From Diplocloster modestus (GTDB taxonomy: Bacteria > Bacillota > Clostridia > Lachnospirales > Lachnospiraceae), in contig NZ_JAHQCX010000013.1 of assembly GCF_019042245.1 (NCBI RefSeq), positions 1 through 64,000 of the forward strand: 64,000 bases of DNA, read 5' to 3'. The notes under the pieces are model-generated. The model was not told where the DNA came from, did not search any database, and worked only from the letters and a program-made list of their open reading frames with translations. Both the position numbers and the translations under genes were made by a program. Positions 18,285-27,739 of the stretch are shown piece after piece (position 1 is the first letter of the stretch; every line of letters starts with the position of its first letter).

Positions 18285-21140
18285 CTAATCAGCATCCTGG
18301 CCGCTGTGGTCCATCTCAAAAGTTTTTCTCCCCAGCCGCACTTCTTCCATGATTTCCGTCATATCCTCCGGGAGATATTCAAACAGGTAGTTCCTGCCGC
18401 CCTTATATTTATTATGAATGACGCTACGGATCTGCTCGTTGATCAACCCGATCTCTTCCTTTAACCCCCGGGCCGAAAGTCTTCTCGCTCCCTGTCCCAG
18501 AATAATAACCTGCTCCGTGGCATCGGATGTGGCAACCGTCACTTTATACCTGCGTCCGATCCGGTGAACCGTTTTCTCGATATACTGATCCGCGGTTTCC
18601 GCTTCCTTTGTATATACCACATAGATGTTGTGATATCTGGAAATCTCTCCCTGACCGCCTTCCACCTTATAGGCATCAAACACCAGAATCAGCGTGTTTT
18701 TCAGAAATCCCTGATAATTGCACAGAATATCCATCAGTTTATTCCTGGCACTCTCAATGTTAACCTTTGCCAGTTCCTTCAGATCATCCCAGGCAAATAT
18801 AATATTGTAACCGTCTACCAGCAGGTATTCATCCTCCGGCCGGTTTTGCTTTATGCTCCTGCCACGGCTGCTGTCACTGCCGCTGCCCGCCCGGCCCCCA
18901 TGCTCTGTATCACTGCCTGGCCGTTCTCCATGCTCTGTACTTCTGCCCTTTTGAGTCCTTCCCGGGGTTCTGACCCAGCCGGGTGATTCTCTCTTTACCG
19001 TTCCATAAGTCCGGGCAAAGATTTCCTCCAGCTCTTTTTCGTCCACCTGCGGAGAAGCTTCGCTCCAGCCGGTATTTACAGATGTGTCCGGTTCTATGCC
19101 CTTCGCCTCCCTGCAGGAATCAAATCCGCTCTCCACATGCATAAAGTCCCGCACCCGGTCCCAGCTGACCACAAAGCCAGCGCCACGGGAACAGAACACA
19201 GAACCCGTAGGATTATCCAGATCCTTCTCAGAATCATATCCGACGGAGCCGATCACCTCCCCGGCGTTATGGCAAGGCTCATACCCCTTTAACGTACAGG
19301 AGAGCCTTCCCCTACCGCCGGTATACGTTGTAACCTCGGTCTGGTAATCCCTCATGGTAACCACCGGACAGCTTCCGGTCAGAATGGACATGTCCCCATC
19401 CGTCTCCGGGCCCGAAAAAGTTCCACACATCTTCGGGATATCGGACAAGGCCCTCCCCACCTTTTCAGCAGGAATCTCCAGACGATACTCGTAGACCGGC
19501 TCCAACAGCACACAATCGCCCGTTTTTAATCCCTGGCGCACTGCCCGGTAGGTCGCCTGCCGGAAGTCGCCTCCCTCGGTATGCTTCTGATGGGCCCGGC
19601 CCGCGGTAAGTGTTATCTTCATATCTGTAATCGGAGAACCGGTCAGGACACCGATATGCTCCTTTTCCTCCAGATGCGTCAGTACCAGCCGCTGCCAGTT
19701 TCTATCCAGTACATCCTCACTGCAGGCCGTATCAAAGGCAAGGCCGCTTCCCGGTTCCCCCGGCTCCAGCAGAAGGTGTACCTCCGCGTAATGGCGCAGC
19801 GGTTCGAAATGCCCCACCCCTTCCACCGGACTTTGGATCGTCTCCTTGTAAACGATACTCCCGGACCCGAATTCCACATCCACGCCGAACCGTTCCCGGA
19901 TCAGGCTCTTTAAAATCTCAATCTGCACCTCGCCCATCACCTGGGCATGGATCTCGCCTGCGGACTCCACCCACACCATATGCAGCTCCGGTATCTCCTC
20001 CTCCAGCATCCTGAGCTTTAGAAACACCGTATGCAGATCGCAATCCGGCGGCAGCTGGATCTGATAGGTCAACACCGGCTCCAGTACCGGGATCTCCGCC
20101 TCCGTCTCTATTCCCAGTCCATCCCCGGAAAAAGTCTTTGTAAGGCCAGTGACCGCACACACGGTCCCGGCCGTAACCTCCTGTACCGCCCGGTACTGCG
20201 GGCCGGAATAGATGCGGATCTGATCCACTTTCTCTTCCCAGATCCTGTCCTTCTGCCCAGAGGCCGCCATATCTGCCTGTTCCTTTTCGCTCGACCTTCC
20301 AGCGTCATGCCGGTTCGTCAGTAATGCTTTCACCTTAAGGCTTCCGCCGGTTATCTTCATATAAGTCAGCCGGTTTCCCTGCTGATCCCTGGCAATCTTG
20401 TAAATTCTGGCGCCGAACCCCTCCGGATACTGCGGACAACAGCTATAGTGTGCCAACCCTTCCAGGAACTCTTCCACCCCCTCCATTCTCAGTGCCGATC
20501 CATAATAGCAGGGAAAAACCTTCCTATTCCGTATCAGGCTTCTGATATCTTCCGTCCCTATCCCGCCGGTCTCCAGATAGTTTTCAAGTAATTCCTCATC
20601 ACACATGGCCAGATTTTCCAGAAACACATCGGAATCCTGGTCTTTTCCAAAATACAGGCACCTCTCATCCAGCCTATTTTTCAGCTCCCGCTGTAACTTC
20701 TGCCGGTCAGTCCCCGGCTGATCCATTTTATTGATCCAGAAAAATACCGGTATCTGGTAGCGTTTCAACAGCCGCCACAGAGTAATCACATGCCCCTGCA
20801 CACCGTCTGTCCCGCTGATCACCAGTACCGCGTAATCAAGCACCTGCAGTGTCCGCTCCATCTCTGCGGAAAAATCCACATGTCCCGGCGTGTCCAAAAG
20901 CGTGACACAGGTGTCATCCAGCATGAATTCTGCCTGTTTGGAAAAGATCGTAATTCCTCTGGCCCGTTCCAGCGCAAAGGTATCCAGAAACGCGTCCTGG
21001 TGATCCACCCTGCCAAACTTGCGGATGCTGCCGGTCAGATACAGAATACTCTCAGCCAGCGTGGTCTTACCTGCGTCCACGTGGGCCAGCAGCCCGGCAC
21101 ATATATGTTTTTCAGCTTTATTCCCGGTTGTGTTATCCAT
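18285..21140 (-). CDS. Tet(M)-like translational GTPase fused to a Rae1/YacP-type NYN nuclease
   Basis: A 951-residue protein, about 310 longer than Tet(M). Residues 10-230 are an EF-G-type GTPase with AHVDAGKTT, DTPGHVDF and NKMDQPG. Residues to about 670 follow the ribosome-protection protein layout (domains II-V). A charged, Gly/Ser/Arg-rich linker (about 690-768) leads to an NYN domain at about 770-910 with LLVDGYNIIFAW, VFDAYKV, ETADQYIEK and ATSDATEQVI...GARRLSARGL. These are the landmarks of B. subtilis Rae1 (YacP), which cuts mRNA in the ribosomal A site. Tet(M) also works at the A site. I infer a ribosome-targeted mRNA nuclease or rescue factor rather than a plain tetracycline-resistance gene. 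Confidence 0.92.
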   Translation of the reverse strand: MDNTTGNKAEKHICAGLLAHVDAGKTTLAESILYLTGSIRKFGRVDHQDAFLDTFALERARGITIFSKQAEFMLDDTCVTLLDTPGHVDFSAEMERTLQVLDYAVLVISGTDGVQGHVITLWRLLKRYQIPVFFWINKMDQPGTDRQKLQRELKNRLDERCLYFGKDQDSDVFLENLAMCDEELLENYLETGGIGTEDIRSLIRNRKVFPCYYGSALRMEGVEEFLEGLAHYSCCPQYPEGFGARIYKIARDQQGNRLTYMKITGGSLKVKALLTNRHDAGRSSEKEQADMAASGQKDRIWEEKVDQIRIYSGPQYRAVQEVTAGTVCAVTGLTKTFSGDGLGIETEAEIPVLEPVLTYQIQLPPDCDLHTVFLKLRMLEEEIPELHMVWVESAGEIHAQVMGEVQIEILKSLIRERFGVDVEFGSGSIVYKETIQSPVEGVGHFEPLRHYAEVHLLLEPGEPGSGLAFDTACSEDVLDRNWQRLVLTHLEEKEHIGVLTGSPITDMKITLTAGRAHQKHTEGGDFRQATYRAVRQGLKTGDCVLLEPVYEYRLEIPAEKVGRALSDIPKMCGTFSGPETDGDMSILTGSCPVVTMRDYQTEVTTYTGGRGRLSCTLKGYEPCHNAGEVIGSVGYDSEKDLDNPTGSVFCSRGAGFVVSWDRVRDFMHVESGFDSCREAKGIEPDTSVNTGWSEASPQVDEKELEEIFARTYGTVKRESPGWVRTPGRTQKGRSTEHGERPGSDTEHGGRAGSGSDSSRGRSIKQNRPEDEYLLVDGYNIIFAWDDLKELAKVNIESARNKLMDILCNYQGFLKNTLILVFDAYKVEGGQGEISRYHNIYVVYTKEAETADQYIEKTVHRIGRRYKVTVATSDATEQVIILGQGARRLSARGLKEEIGLINEQIRSVIHNKYKGGRNYLFEYLPEDMTEIMEEVRLGRKTFEMDHSGQDAD

Positions 21141-21169
21141 CGAAAATGCCCCTTTCTTTGGCCAGTCTT

Positions 21170-22288
21170 TTAATATTGTACTATGAAGCCCGGGGCTGAT
21201 GAATCAGAGCCGTTCCCAGCCAAAGGAGCATCCGGATTATATTTGCGCAGTGCTTCTTCCGAGAGGAATTGACTTGCATTATCCTTTGTAATCTTAGCAT
21301 AGGGGAGATAAATATATTTATCGTTCTCAAATTCGATCTCTTCCATTCCTTCCCCCAAAACCAGAGCAGCCGCCAGCTTTGCCATTGCCGCCGCCTGTCC
21401 CTCTTTATCGTTATATACAGTTCCGGATAACTTTGAATCAAGAACTGCTTCCAGTCCCACCTCCGTGCCGTCGATTCCAAAAAACACAGGATAGGCAGAC
21501 TCCGTTAAATTCGTTTTCTCATAGGCATCAATGGCCCCAAGAGCCATATCATCATTATTCGCCAGGACAAGTTCTATCTTATTCTGAAACTGGCCCAGCA
21601 TTTGTTCCATTCTGTTCTGTGCCTGTGCCCGATTCCAATTTGCAATCCCGTAACCTAATTTTTCCAGTACGATCCCACTATTTTTTAAGGTTTCCACCGC
21701 ATTTTCCGTACGGATAATAGCATCCTGATGACCAGGTTCCCCTTCGAGTACCACATATTGGATCTTCCCGTCCCTGTTACGGTCGATCTGATTGTTTGAA
21801 ATTATCGCGTCGGCCGCCAGTTCACCCTGCATGACGCCGGATTGTTTTGCGTCGGCTCCCACATAATAAAGCCCGTCCCACTGCATCATATCCTCTTTGA
21901 CCGGCTCCCTGTTAAAAAATATAATCGGTACATCGTGATTCCTGGCAATATCAATAATATCCGACGGATCTGCCCGTTCTACCAGATTCACACAGAGGAC
22001 ATTACAGCCCGCGTCGATCAGTTCCTTTACCTGATCATTCTGAGTCCGCTGTGACCCGGCCGCATCCCGGATAGTCACCGGTGTCATGGGTTTATCACTT
22101 CCGGAAGTATTGAGCTGCTCTTTAAAGCAGGTAAGCAATTCATTGAGGAATGTATCACTTTGATTGTAGTATGTCACTCCCACATGAATCTGATCAGGCG
22201 GAGCCGTCTGCTGCCTTGCGCAGGCGCATAAAGAACATATACTGATACAAAAGATGGTACCTGTAATCCAAAATTTTATAGATTTCAT
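21170..22288 (-). CDS. Galactose-type sugar-binding lipoprotein
   Basis: A 372-residue lipoprotein with lipobox SLCAC and conventional MglB order. The N-terminal strand IHVGVTYYNQSDTFL (residues 34-48) is followed by VLCVNLVERADP (98-109), PIIFFNREP (121-129), YYVGADAKQSGVMQGE, the calcium-loop DRNRDGKIQ, then GEPGHQDAIIRT with the sugar-contacting His, Asp and Arg, ANNDDMALGA, FFGIDG and GTVYNDKEG. It ends the YesM/YesN gene group rather than an importer operon, so it may present galactose to the sensor. It is the useful internal reference for the permuted protein at 31140-32471. Confidence 0.9.
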   Translation of the reverse strand: MKSIKFWITGTIFCISICSLCACARQQTAPPDQIHVGVTYYNQSDTFLNELLTCFKEQLNTSGSDKPMTPVTIRDAAGSQRTQNDQVKELIDAGCNVLCVNLVERADPSDIIDIARNHDVPIIFFNREPVKEDMMQWDGLYYVGADAKQSGVMQGELAADAIISNNQIDRNRDGKIQYVVLEGEPGHQDAIIRTENAVETLKNSGIVLEKLGYGIANWNRAQAQNRMEQMLGQFQNKIELVLANNDDMALGAIDAYEKTNLTESAYPVFFGIDGTEVGLEAVLDSKLSGTVYNDKEGQAAAMAKLAAALVLGEGMEEIEFENDKYIYLPYAKITKDNASQFLSEEALRKYNPDAPLAGNGSDSSAPGFIVQY

Positions 22289-22328
22289 TCCATACCTCTG
22301 CTTTTCCTCCCATTCATCAAAATAGCTG

Positions 22329-23306
22329 CTATTGACTCATGGTAAATATGATTTCCTGATTTTCTTTTGAAAACAGCGTCTCCCTTCGCAGCACCTTATG
22401 GGAAACTGTTTCGCCCTGCACTTTATGAAAATGACGCTTGAGGCTTTCTGCCGTCTTAGTCAGGCTTTGATAACCCACATTAAATTCATCGGGCACCACC
22501 AGACACTTCACATGATCCGTGTCCAGATAATAGACCGCTTCCGTGGAACGGCCGATTCCATACACGACCGCTCCATGCAGATTATTGGCCGCAGATTCTT
22601 CCCCGGCTGCTGTCAGGCTGTCATCATCCAGCGCAACCACAAAATTGACCTCGGGCTGGGCTGCCAGGGAATTCTCTTTTGCTTCCCCGGAATGACCGGA
22701 AACGGTCCAGGTAATCTCAGCTTGGGTATCTGCGAGTCTGTCCCGGAATCCCTTCTCCCGGTTATTCGCTGCCTCCGAATCATTGGTTTCTGAGAAAATC
22801 CCTATGGTTTTTCCATCTACCTTACCGTTATAGTCTGCCAGCAATTCCTCCGCCAGCACAGTGCCCATGGCATAATTGTCCGGTTCCGTGACAGGAAGCT
22901 TAGTGAGCGTCCTGTCTTTTGACGCCGTGGATCCCACAAGCATAACCGGGACCCTTTTTTCGAATTTTTTTAACATTTCCTCCGCCCCGGTCTCCGGTAC
23001 AGGCTGCACGATCACCGCATCCGCCCCATTGTCTATCTCCCATTCGATGAGGTTCTTTTCTTCCTCAACGGTCAGCGTCGACCCGCCTGTATTGGCAATA
23101 AACACTTCGATTCCCTGATCTTCCGCCGCCATTTTTAAACCATATTTAAATGCAGCCCACTGCGCATCATCCGAATTCTGGACAATCACAGACACCTTAA
23201 CCAGGTCTTGTCCGTTTTTCCCCTGCAGCATCAAGAGAAGCGCCGCAAGAACCATTAACGCTAAAAATGCTTCCAGCAGAATTACTACTTTTTTTCCAGT
23301 CTCCAT
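22329..23306 (-). CDS. Membrane-tethered sugar-binding sensory protein
   Basis: A 325-residue protein with one N-terminal transmembrane anchor (about residues 7-28) and no lipobox. It is followed by a ribose-type periplasmic-binding domain: VSVIVQNSDDAQWAAFKYGL, GADAVIVQPVPETG, KTIGIFSETNDSEAANNREKGF and VVALDDDSLTAAGE. Such proteins encoded beside YesM-type kinases usually act as extracytoplasmic sugar sensors rather than import components. The gene is 3 bp from the kinase gene, so the two are probably translated together. Confidence 0.85.
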   Translation of the reverse strand: METGKKVVILLEAFLALMVLAALLLMLQGKNGQDLVKVSVIVQNSDDAQWAAFKYGLKMAAEDQGIEVFIANTGGSTLTVEEEKNLIEWEIDNGADAVIVQPVPETGAEEMLKKFEKRVPVMLVGSTASKDRTLTKLPVTEPDNYAMGTVLAEELLADYNGKVDGKTIGIFSETNDSEAANNREKGFRDRLADTQAEITWTVSGHSGEAKENSLAAQPEVNFVVALDDDSLTAAGEESAANNLHGAVVYGIGRSTEAVYYLDTDHVKCLVVPDEFNVGYQSLTKTAESLKRHFHKVQGETVSHKVLRRETLFSKENQEIIFTMSQ

Positions 23307-23309
23307 CTT

Positions 23310-25163
23310 CTATTTACCCTGTATTTTCTTGTCAATCATTTCTTCTCTGTTAAACATATTGCCCTTTTCAAGTATCTTTCTGTTTTCTTCCGTATAGGGA
23401 ACTGCCGGGATGCAGACCGAAACCGTGGTTCCTCTATCCGGCTCGCTTTCCACTATCAGGCCATACTCTTTGCCAAAGACAATCCGGATACGATTATTGA
23501 CATTCACGAGACCGACTCCTGAGCCGTGTTTATGAACCCGGTTACTGTCCGTCAGCAGGAGGCTTACTTCTTCCTTGGACATTCCCATTCCATTATCCGT
23601 CACCGATAAGATAATCTTATCCTCTTCCTGCCGGCCAGTCACCGTTATCTCTGCGCAATCATCCGTGCTGTTTACCCCATAATTTATCGCATTTTCCAGA
23701 ATAGGCTGTAATATCAGTTTTACAGTGCAATACGAACAGATCGCTGGATCCACTTGAAATACAACGGAAAAAGCATTTTTATACCGAATCTTCTGTATGT
23801 TCATATAGCTTTGTGCATGCTGCAGCTCATCGCTCACACTGATTATAGTGCGGCCCTTGGAAAGGCTGATCCGAAAAAGCTTCGCCAGCTGGGAGATCAT
23901 AAATACGGCATCGTCGTTTCGTTCTCCCTCCACCATCCATGTAATCGATTCCAGGGCGTTATACAAAAAGTGGGGATTAATCTGGCTCTGCAGCGCATCC
24001 AGTTCACTTTTTCTTCTTTCATTCTGTTCCAGAATGATTTCCCTCATAAGAGTATCGATCTGCTCATAGGATCTTTGTATGGATTGGGCCAGATGTCTGA
24101 TTTCCTGCGAACCACCGATATAAATCTCCGGCTTTTCTCCCGCTTCGTATTCCATAACGGAATGGTTCAATTTCAAAATAGGATCGGAAATCTTGACGGA
24201 CACAAGGCGGTTGATAATCACAAGCATCAGCGCCATAAAAAACATGAGCCCGGCGATAAAATACCGGACATTGACCATTCCGTGGGTAAATGCGGAATAG
24301 GGAATCACTCCAACCAGCTTCCACCCGGTATAGCTGATCGTATTGACAATCACCTTACGATGCTCTCCCTCAAAGACCTCATCATAGATGCCATCCTTGT
24401 ATTTAGCTGCGGCCTTACTGTTTTCACTGCTTATACCATCACTGATCTGGATCTGACGCATGTGATAAATGATTTGTCCGTTGCTGTCACACAGATAGTA
24501 GTACTGTCCGTTGTTCGATGTATTGATCTGTTTCATCATCCGTGAAATATTGGAATAATCCATATCCACAAGGAGAACTCCCAACTGAGAATCCCCGTTA
24601 TTCGTCAACTCGACAACACGGCTTAAGGAGATCACCCAGTAATACCGGAACGAGGCATCATGAAACAGATTTTGTATATGCGGTGTGGAAAAATGCATAT
24701 TTTCCATTTCGGCCCGGGCCTGTATATACCAGTCCTGGCTGGTGACATTAGGATCCTCTTTCTGTGATGCGACCGGTTCTGCCGCCAGCAGGCTTCCATA
24801 GTTATTGTAGATGGCAATGCTCCTCAGATTATCTCTGTTCGCTTCATACAGGAGATTCATCCCGCGTTGGATATCATTATCTTTGTTGGAAATATCATTT
24901 TCCTTGATTACGTTATAATACACCGCATCCGATATCTGCCGCATACTGAGCAGATAATCTTCCAGGTTTTCCCCGGCCTGCTCCATCAGCTTCTGGCTGC
25001 TCTGTATGATTTCCTGCCGGGATGAGGCGGAGAACCGGATGTACATTGCAATTCCCACAATCAGCATGGTTGAAATGGCAATCATGGAAAACGCAAACAT
25101 AATCGTTGACTGTATTCCTCTGGGATTTACCCTTTTCAAATGCCTGAAATACTTATTTTTCAC
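23310..25163 (-). CDS. YesM-type sensor histidine kinase
   Basis: A 617-residue protein. Transmembrane helices lie at about 18-42 and 290-313 around an extracellular sensor region of about 240 residues (Cache-like), followed by a HAMP-like segment. A His-kinase domain of the LytS/YesM type comes next, with the phospho-acceptor His in SQINPHFLYNALE. The ATPase domain shows NAINYGV and DNGMGMS, then GSGVGLVNVNNRI. It overlaps the response regulator stop by 4 bp, a coupled pair. It likely senses sugar through the neighbouring tethered binding proteins and controls the mgl genes. Confidence 0.94.
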   Translation of the reverse strand: MKNKYFRHLKRVNPRGIQSTIMFAFSMIAISTMLIVGIAMYIRFSASSRQEIIQSSQKLMEQAGENLEDYLLSMRQISDAVYYNVIKENDISNKDNDIQRGMNLLYEANRDNLRSIAIYNNYGSLLAAEPVASQKEDPNVTSQDWYIQARAEMENMHFSTPHIQNLFHDASFRYYWVISLSRVVELTNNGDSQLGVLLVDMDYSNISRMMKQINTSNNGQYYYLCDSNGQIIYHMRQIQISDGISSENSKAAAKYKDGIYDEVFEGEHRKVIVNTISYTGWKLVGVIPYSAFTHGMVNVRYFIAGLMFFMALMLVIINRLVSVKISDPILKLNHSVMEYEAGEKPEIYIGGSQEIRHLAQSIQRSYEQIDTLMREIILEQNERRKSELDALQSQINPHFLYNALESITWMVEGERNDDAVFMISQLAKLFRISLSKGRTIISVSDELQHAQSYMNIQKIRYKNAFSVVFQVDPAICSYCTVKLILQPILENAINYGVNSTDDCAEITVTGRQEEDKIILSVTDNGMGMSKEEVSLLLTDSNRVHKHGSGVGLVNVNNRIRIVFGKEYGLIVESEPDRGTTVSVCIPAVPYTEENRKILEKGNMFNREEMIDKKIQGK

Positions 25164-26764
25164 TCTTTTGTATGCTCCGTCCTGTATTTTGAAGGTGATA
25201 CGCCAAACCGCCTTTTAAATACATAGCTGAAATAATTTGGATCCGAATAGCCCACGTTCCTTGCTATAATATAACTTTTTTCATTCGTCCCGATCAGCAT
25301 ACGGGATGCCTGATCCGTACGGTAATCCGTCAGATAGCCGATAAACGAATTCCCTGTTTCCTTTTTAAAAATAGTCGAAAAGTAAGAATTTGATACGCCC
25401 AAAACCTCACAGATGCTGTCCAGAGAAAGATCTTCATCCGAATAGTTATTGCGGACATATTCCTTCGCCTTAGACACAAAAGATTTTGTCGATCTGCTTC
25501 GGGCGCTGATTAATTTTTCATGGAAAGTAAGACCAATATCGATAAGCCATTTTCGCAGCGCATTCGGTTCCAGATCAAGAAGGCTGTTATACAGCTTTCT
25601 CATATCTTCGGTAAATTCTTCGATCACAATATCATTATTTATGCAGAACTTATACAATTCGCTGATTAATTCCATAATGGCAATATGATGCTGCTGCAAA
25701 GACTTTGAAGAAAAAAATATATGGTCCAGGTACTTATTCACTGCTTTAATAATATCCGGCGCAGGATTCAGACGAATGGTTTTAAACAAATTTGATAAAT
25801 CGGTATCATTGCTTAACCCTGATTTACTGATCTCCTGCGGCGCTATCTCTTTGATATTGATCGCCCTGGAGGTACCATAGATCGCCCGATAGGAGACAGC
25901 CTCTCTTGCATCCGTATAAGATTGTGGCAATTCAAGGATATCTTCACAGACCTGACCTATTCCCACAGTAACAACAGCTCCAATGATGCGATAGGCATAT
26001 TTGCAAAATCGGTCGCATTCATCGGTCAATTCCGAGATTTCCGTTTCATTTTTAAGCTGTACAATCAAAACGGTATTCCCCAGATAGGAAAAAGATTTTG
26101 CCTGCCACTTTTCCCCCAGACGTTCCTCCGCCTGTTTCTGTACAGACATCGATAAGAGCAGAGGATTCATCTCCTTTGGAATCTGGCTCGGTGACGCATA
26201 GATAACAAGGCAGCAGAAGAAAGGTCCCGTAAAAGAAATCTGGTAATTGGAGAGATAATTGGAAACTTCATCCTCATGGATTCTTCCTTCGATCAGAGTG
26301 GAATAGAAGTTAGCCCGCAGGAGCGGCAGGGAATCCATATAATACTTTTGCAGTATCTCCACATTTCGTTTTTCACTTATTTCCTGATCCAGCTTTATCT
26401 TCACCTGTGCAAACACATTCATCAGTTCCACAGCATTAACCGGTTTCAAAATATATTCTTCGATTTCCAGGTGAATCGCTTCTTTAGCATATTCAAACTC
26501 ATCAAACCCGGTAAATATCAAAATCTTGGTGGTCGGATAGTCCGTCTTGATATGATTGGATAACTCCAAACCATCCATATATGGCATTTTAATATCCGTC
26601 ATCACCACATCCGGCTGAAATTCCTCCACCATCTCCAGTGCCTTCACGCCATTGTTGGCATATCCCACCACGGAAAAACCCAGCCCTTCCCAATTGATTT
26701 TCTTCATGATGACCTGTATTACTTCTTCCTCATCATCCACCAAAAGTACCGTATAAGCAGCCAT
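25160..26764 (-). CDS. YesN-type AraC response regulator
   Basis: A 534-residue protein. The receiver domain (1-120) has the acidic pair DDEEE near residues 10-14, phospho-acceptor D57 in VVMTDIKMPYMDG and the later KPVNA. A central helical region of about 300 residues leads to an AraC DNA-binding domain in the last 100 residues (LDSICEVLGVSNSYFSTIFKKE and RNVGYSDPNYFSYVFKRRFG are the two helix-turn-helix units). The start at 26764 follows a G-rich GGGGAAG site; the ATG at 26818 adds a non-conserved leader. It is the likely regulator of the divergently placed sugar genes or of its own operon. Confidence 0.93.
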   Translation of the reverse strand: MAAYTVLLVDDEEEVIQVIMKKINWEGLGFSVVGYANNGVKALEMVEEFQPDVVMTDIKMPYMDGLELSNHIKTDYPTTKILIFTGFDEFEYAKEAIHLEIEEYILKPVNAVELMNVFAQVKIKLDQEISEKRNVEILQKYYMDSLPLLRANFYSTLIEGRIHEDEVSNYLSNYQISFTGPFFCCLVIYASPSQIPKEMNPLLLSMSVQKQAEERLGEKWQAKSFSYLGNTVLIVQLKNETEISELTDECDRFCKYAYRIIGAVVTVGIGQVCEDILELPQSYTDAREAVSYRAIYGTSRAINIKEIAPQEISKSGLSNDTDLSNLFKTIRLNPAPDIIKAVNKYLDHIFFSSKSLQQHHIAIMELISELYKFCINNDIVIEEFTEDMRKLYNSLLDLEPNALRKWLIDIGLTFHEKLISARSRSTKSFVSKAKEYVRNNYSDEDLSLDSICEVLGVSNSYFSTIFKKETGNSFIGYLTDYRTDQASRMLIGTNEKSYIIARNVGYSDPNYFSYVFKRRFGVSPSKYRTEHTKE

Positions 26765-26897
26765 ATCTTCCCCCCCATTGTTTCCGGCCTGTTGTAAATT
26801 ATTATAACAAATGCCCAAATAAATGTAAATGCAGGCACTCTTTTTAACGAGTCTTGTTCTCCGTCGCTGCTAAATGGGGGGTGATTTTTTTAGGTCC

Positions 26898-27178
26898 GGG
26901 GTGAGCGGGATGGGGGCGGTCTTTCGGAACCGGGCAGCATATCCCGCAGAGCCAAATCACTTCGGCCGGACCTAAGAACGGGTAACTCCGAAGGCGGGAG
27001 AACCTCTTATTGGCAGGGCCTGGAACAAACTCGCCAAAATACGGCTCGGACAGTGTTCCAGGCCCTGCGAGGTTCTCCCGCCTTCTGCGTAACCCGTTCT
27101 AAGGCCCGCTCTCAAGTGATTTGGCTCTGCGGGATATGCTGCCCGGTTCCGAAAGACCGCCCCCATCCCGCTCACCCC
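26898..27178. repeat. Long inverted repeat, family A copy 1
   Basis: The outer arms 26898-26962 and 27114-27178 are perfect reverse complements over 65 bp. The inner part (about 26963-27113) pairs imperfectly. The inner approximately 175 bp, from GCCAAATCACTTCGGCCGGA to the mirrored AAGTGATTTGGC, is closely shared with 54692-54866; the outer arms are not shared. There is no coding capacity. The transcript would fold into a hairpin of about 280 nt. Confidence 0.9.
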
Positions 27179-27290
27179 TGCTTTAAAAAAAGCGATTTGT
27201 ATTCAGACTGGCCTGTGTTATTTCGTGACTGTTTTGTTGCTTGTATGATACGGAATCGTTAAGTTTGGACTTATGTAACGGTTTGTCGTG

Positions 27291-27651
27291 GGTGAGTCCG
27301 CCCCTTAAGGCTGGGGACAGTGGGCGGTATCCGGGGACGCTCCCGACGGCCGGGTTCTTTTGTGTCTCCTGGGGAGCGCATTGGGCGGCTGAGCGTCCGC
27401 TTAGTGAAATAGGAAAGCCGGGTTCAGGATGACCGGCGGACTTCACGTCCGACGGGCAAGAGCCTCTGAACCGGGAACACATCCTGTGTTCCTGGTGAAT
27501 AGGCTCGGCTCCTGAACCCGGCTTTTCGATTTCACTTAGCGGAGGCCAGCGCAAGCCCTCAGCGCTCTCCAGGAGACACAAAAGAACCCGGCCGCCGGGA
27601 GCGTCCCCGGATACCGCCTACTGTCCCCAGCCTTAAGGGGCGGACTCACCC
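27291..27651. repeat. Long inverted repeat, separate sequence
   Basis: Arms 27291-27372 and 27569-27651 match over about 82 bp with two substitutions and one single-base indel. A second inner stem (CGCTTAGTGAAAT... against ...ATTTCACTTAGCG, with AGCCGGGTTCAGGA/TCCTGAACCCGGCT) continues towards the loop. The sequence is unrelated to family A although it lies 110 bp away. Confidence 0.9.
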
Positions 27652-27739
27652 AAACCCGTGAAAAAGCCGTCCCGGGAGCTGTAAGGTTTTCACCCATCTG
27701 GCGTACCCCATTCTAAGCCCCAGACACAAGCAAGGGGCA

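Larger units (their letters stand above)
26765..27739. other. Gene-free region with two giant hairpins
   Basis: No convincing gene lies in these 975 bp. They hold two long inverted repeats (26898-27178 and 27291-27651), listed separately. Short open frames across the arms simply reflect the mirrored GC-rich sequence and are not called. Confidence 0.75.

Noticed and set aside
18285..21140. Calling this an ordinary tetracycline resistance gene
   Set aside because: The NYN fusion and extra length make a plain Tet(M)/Tet(W) label misleading; resistance is possible but not shown.
26898..27651. The giant hairpins as ends of an insertion sequence
   Set aside because: No transposase frame, no terminal duplication, and the loops are too short to carry a gene.
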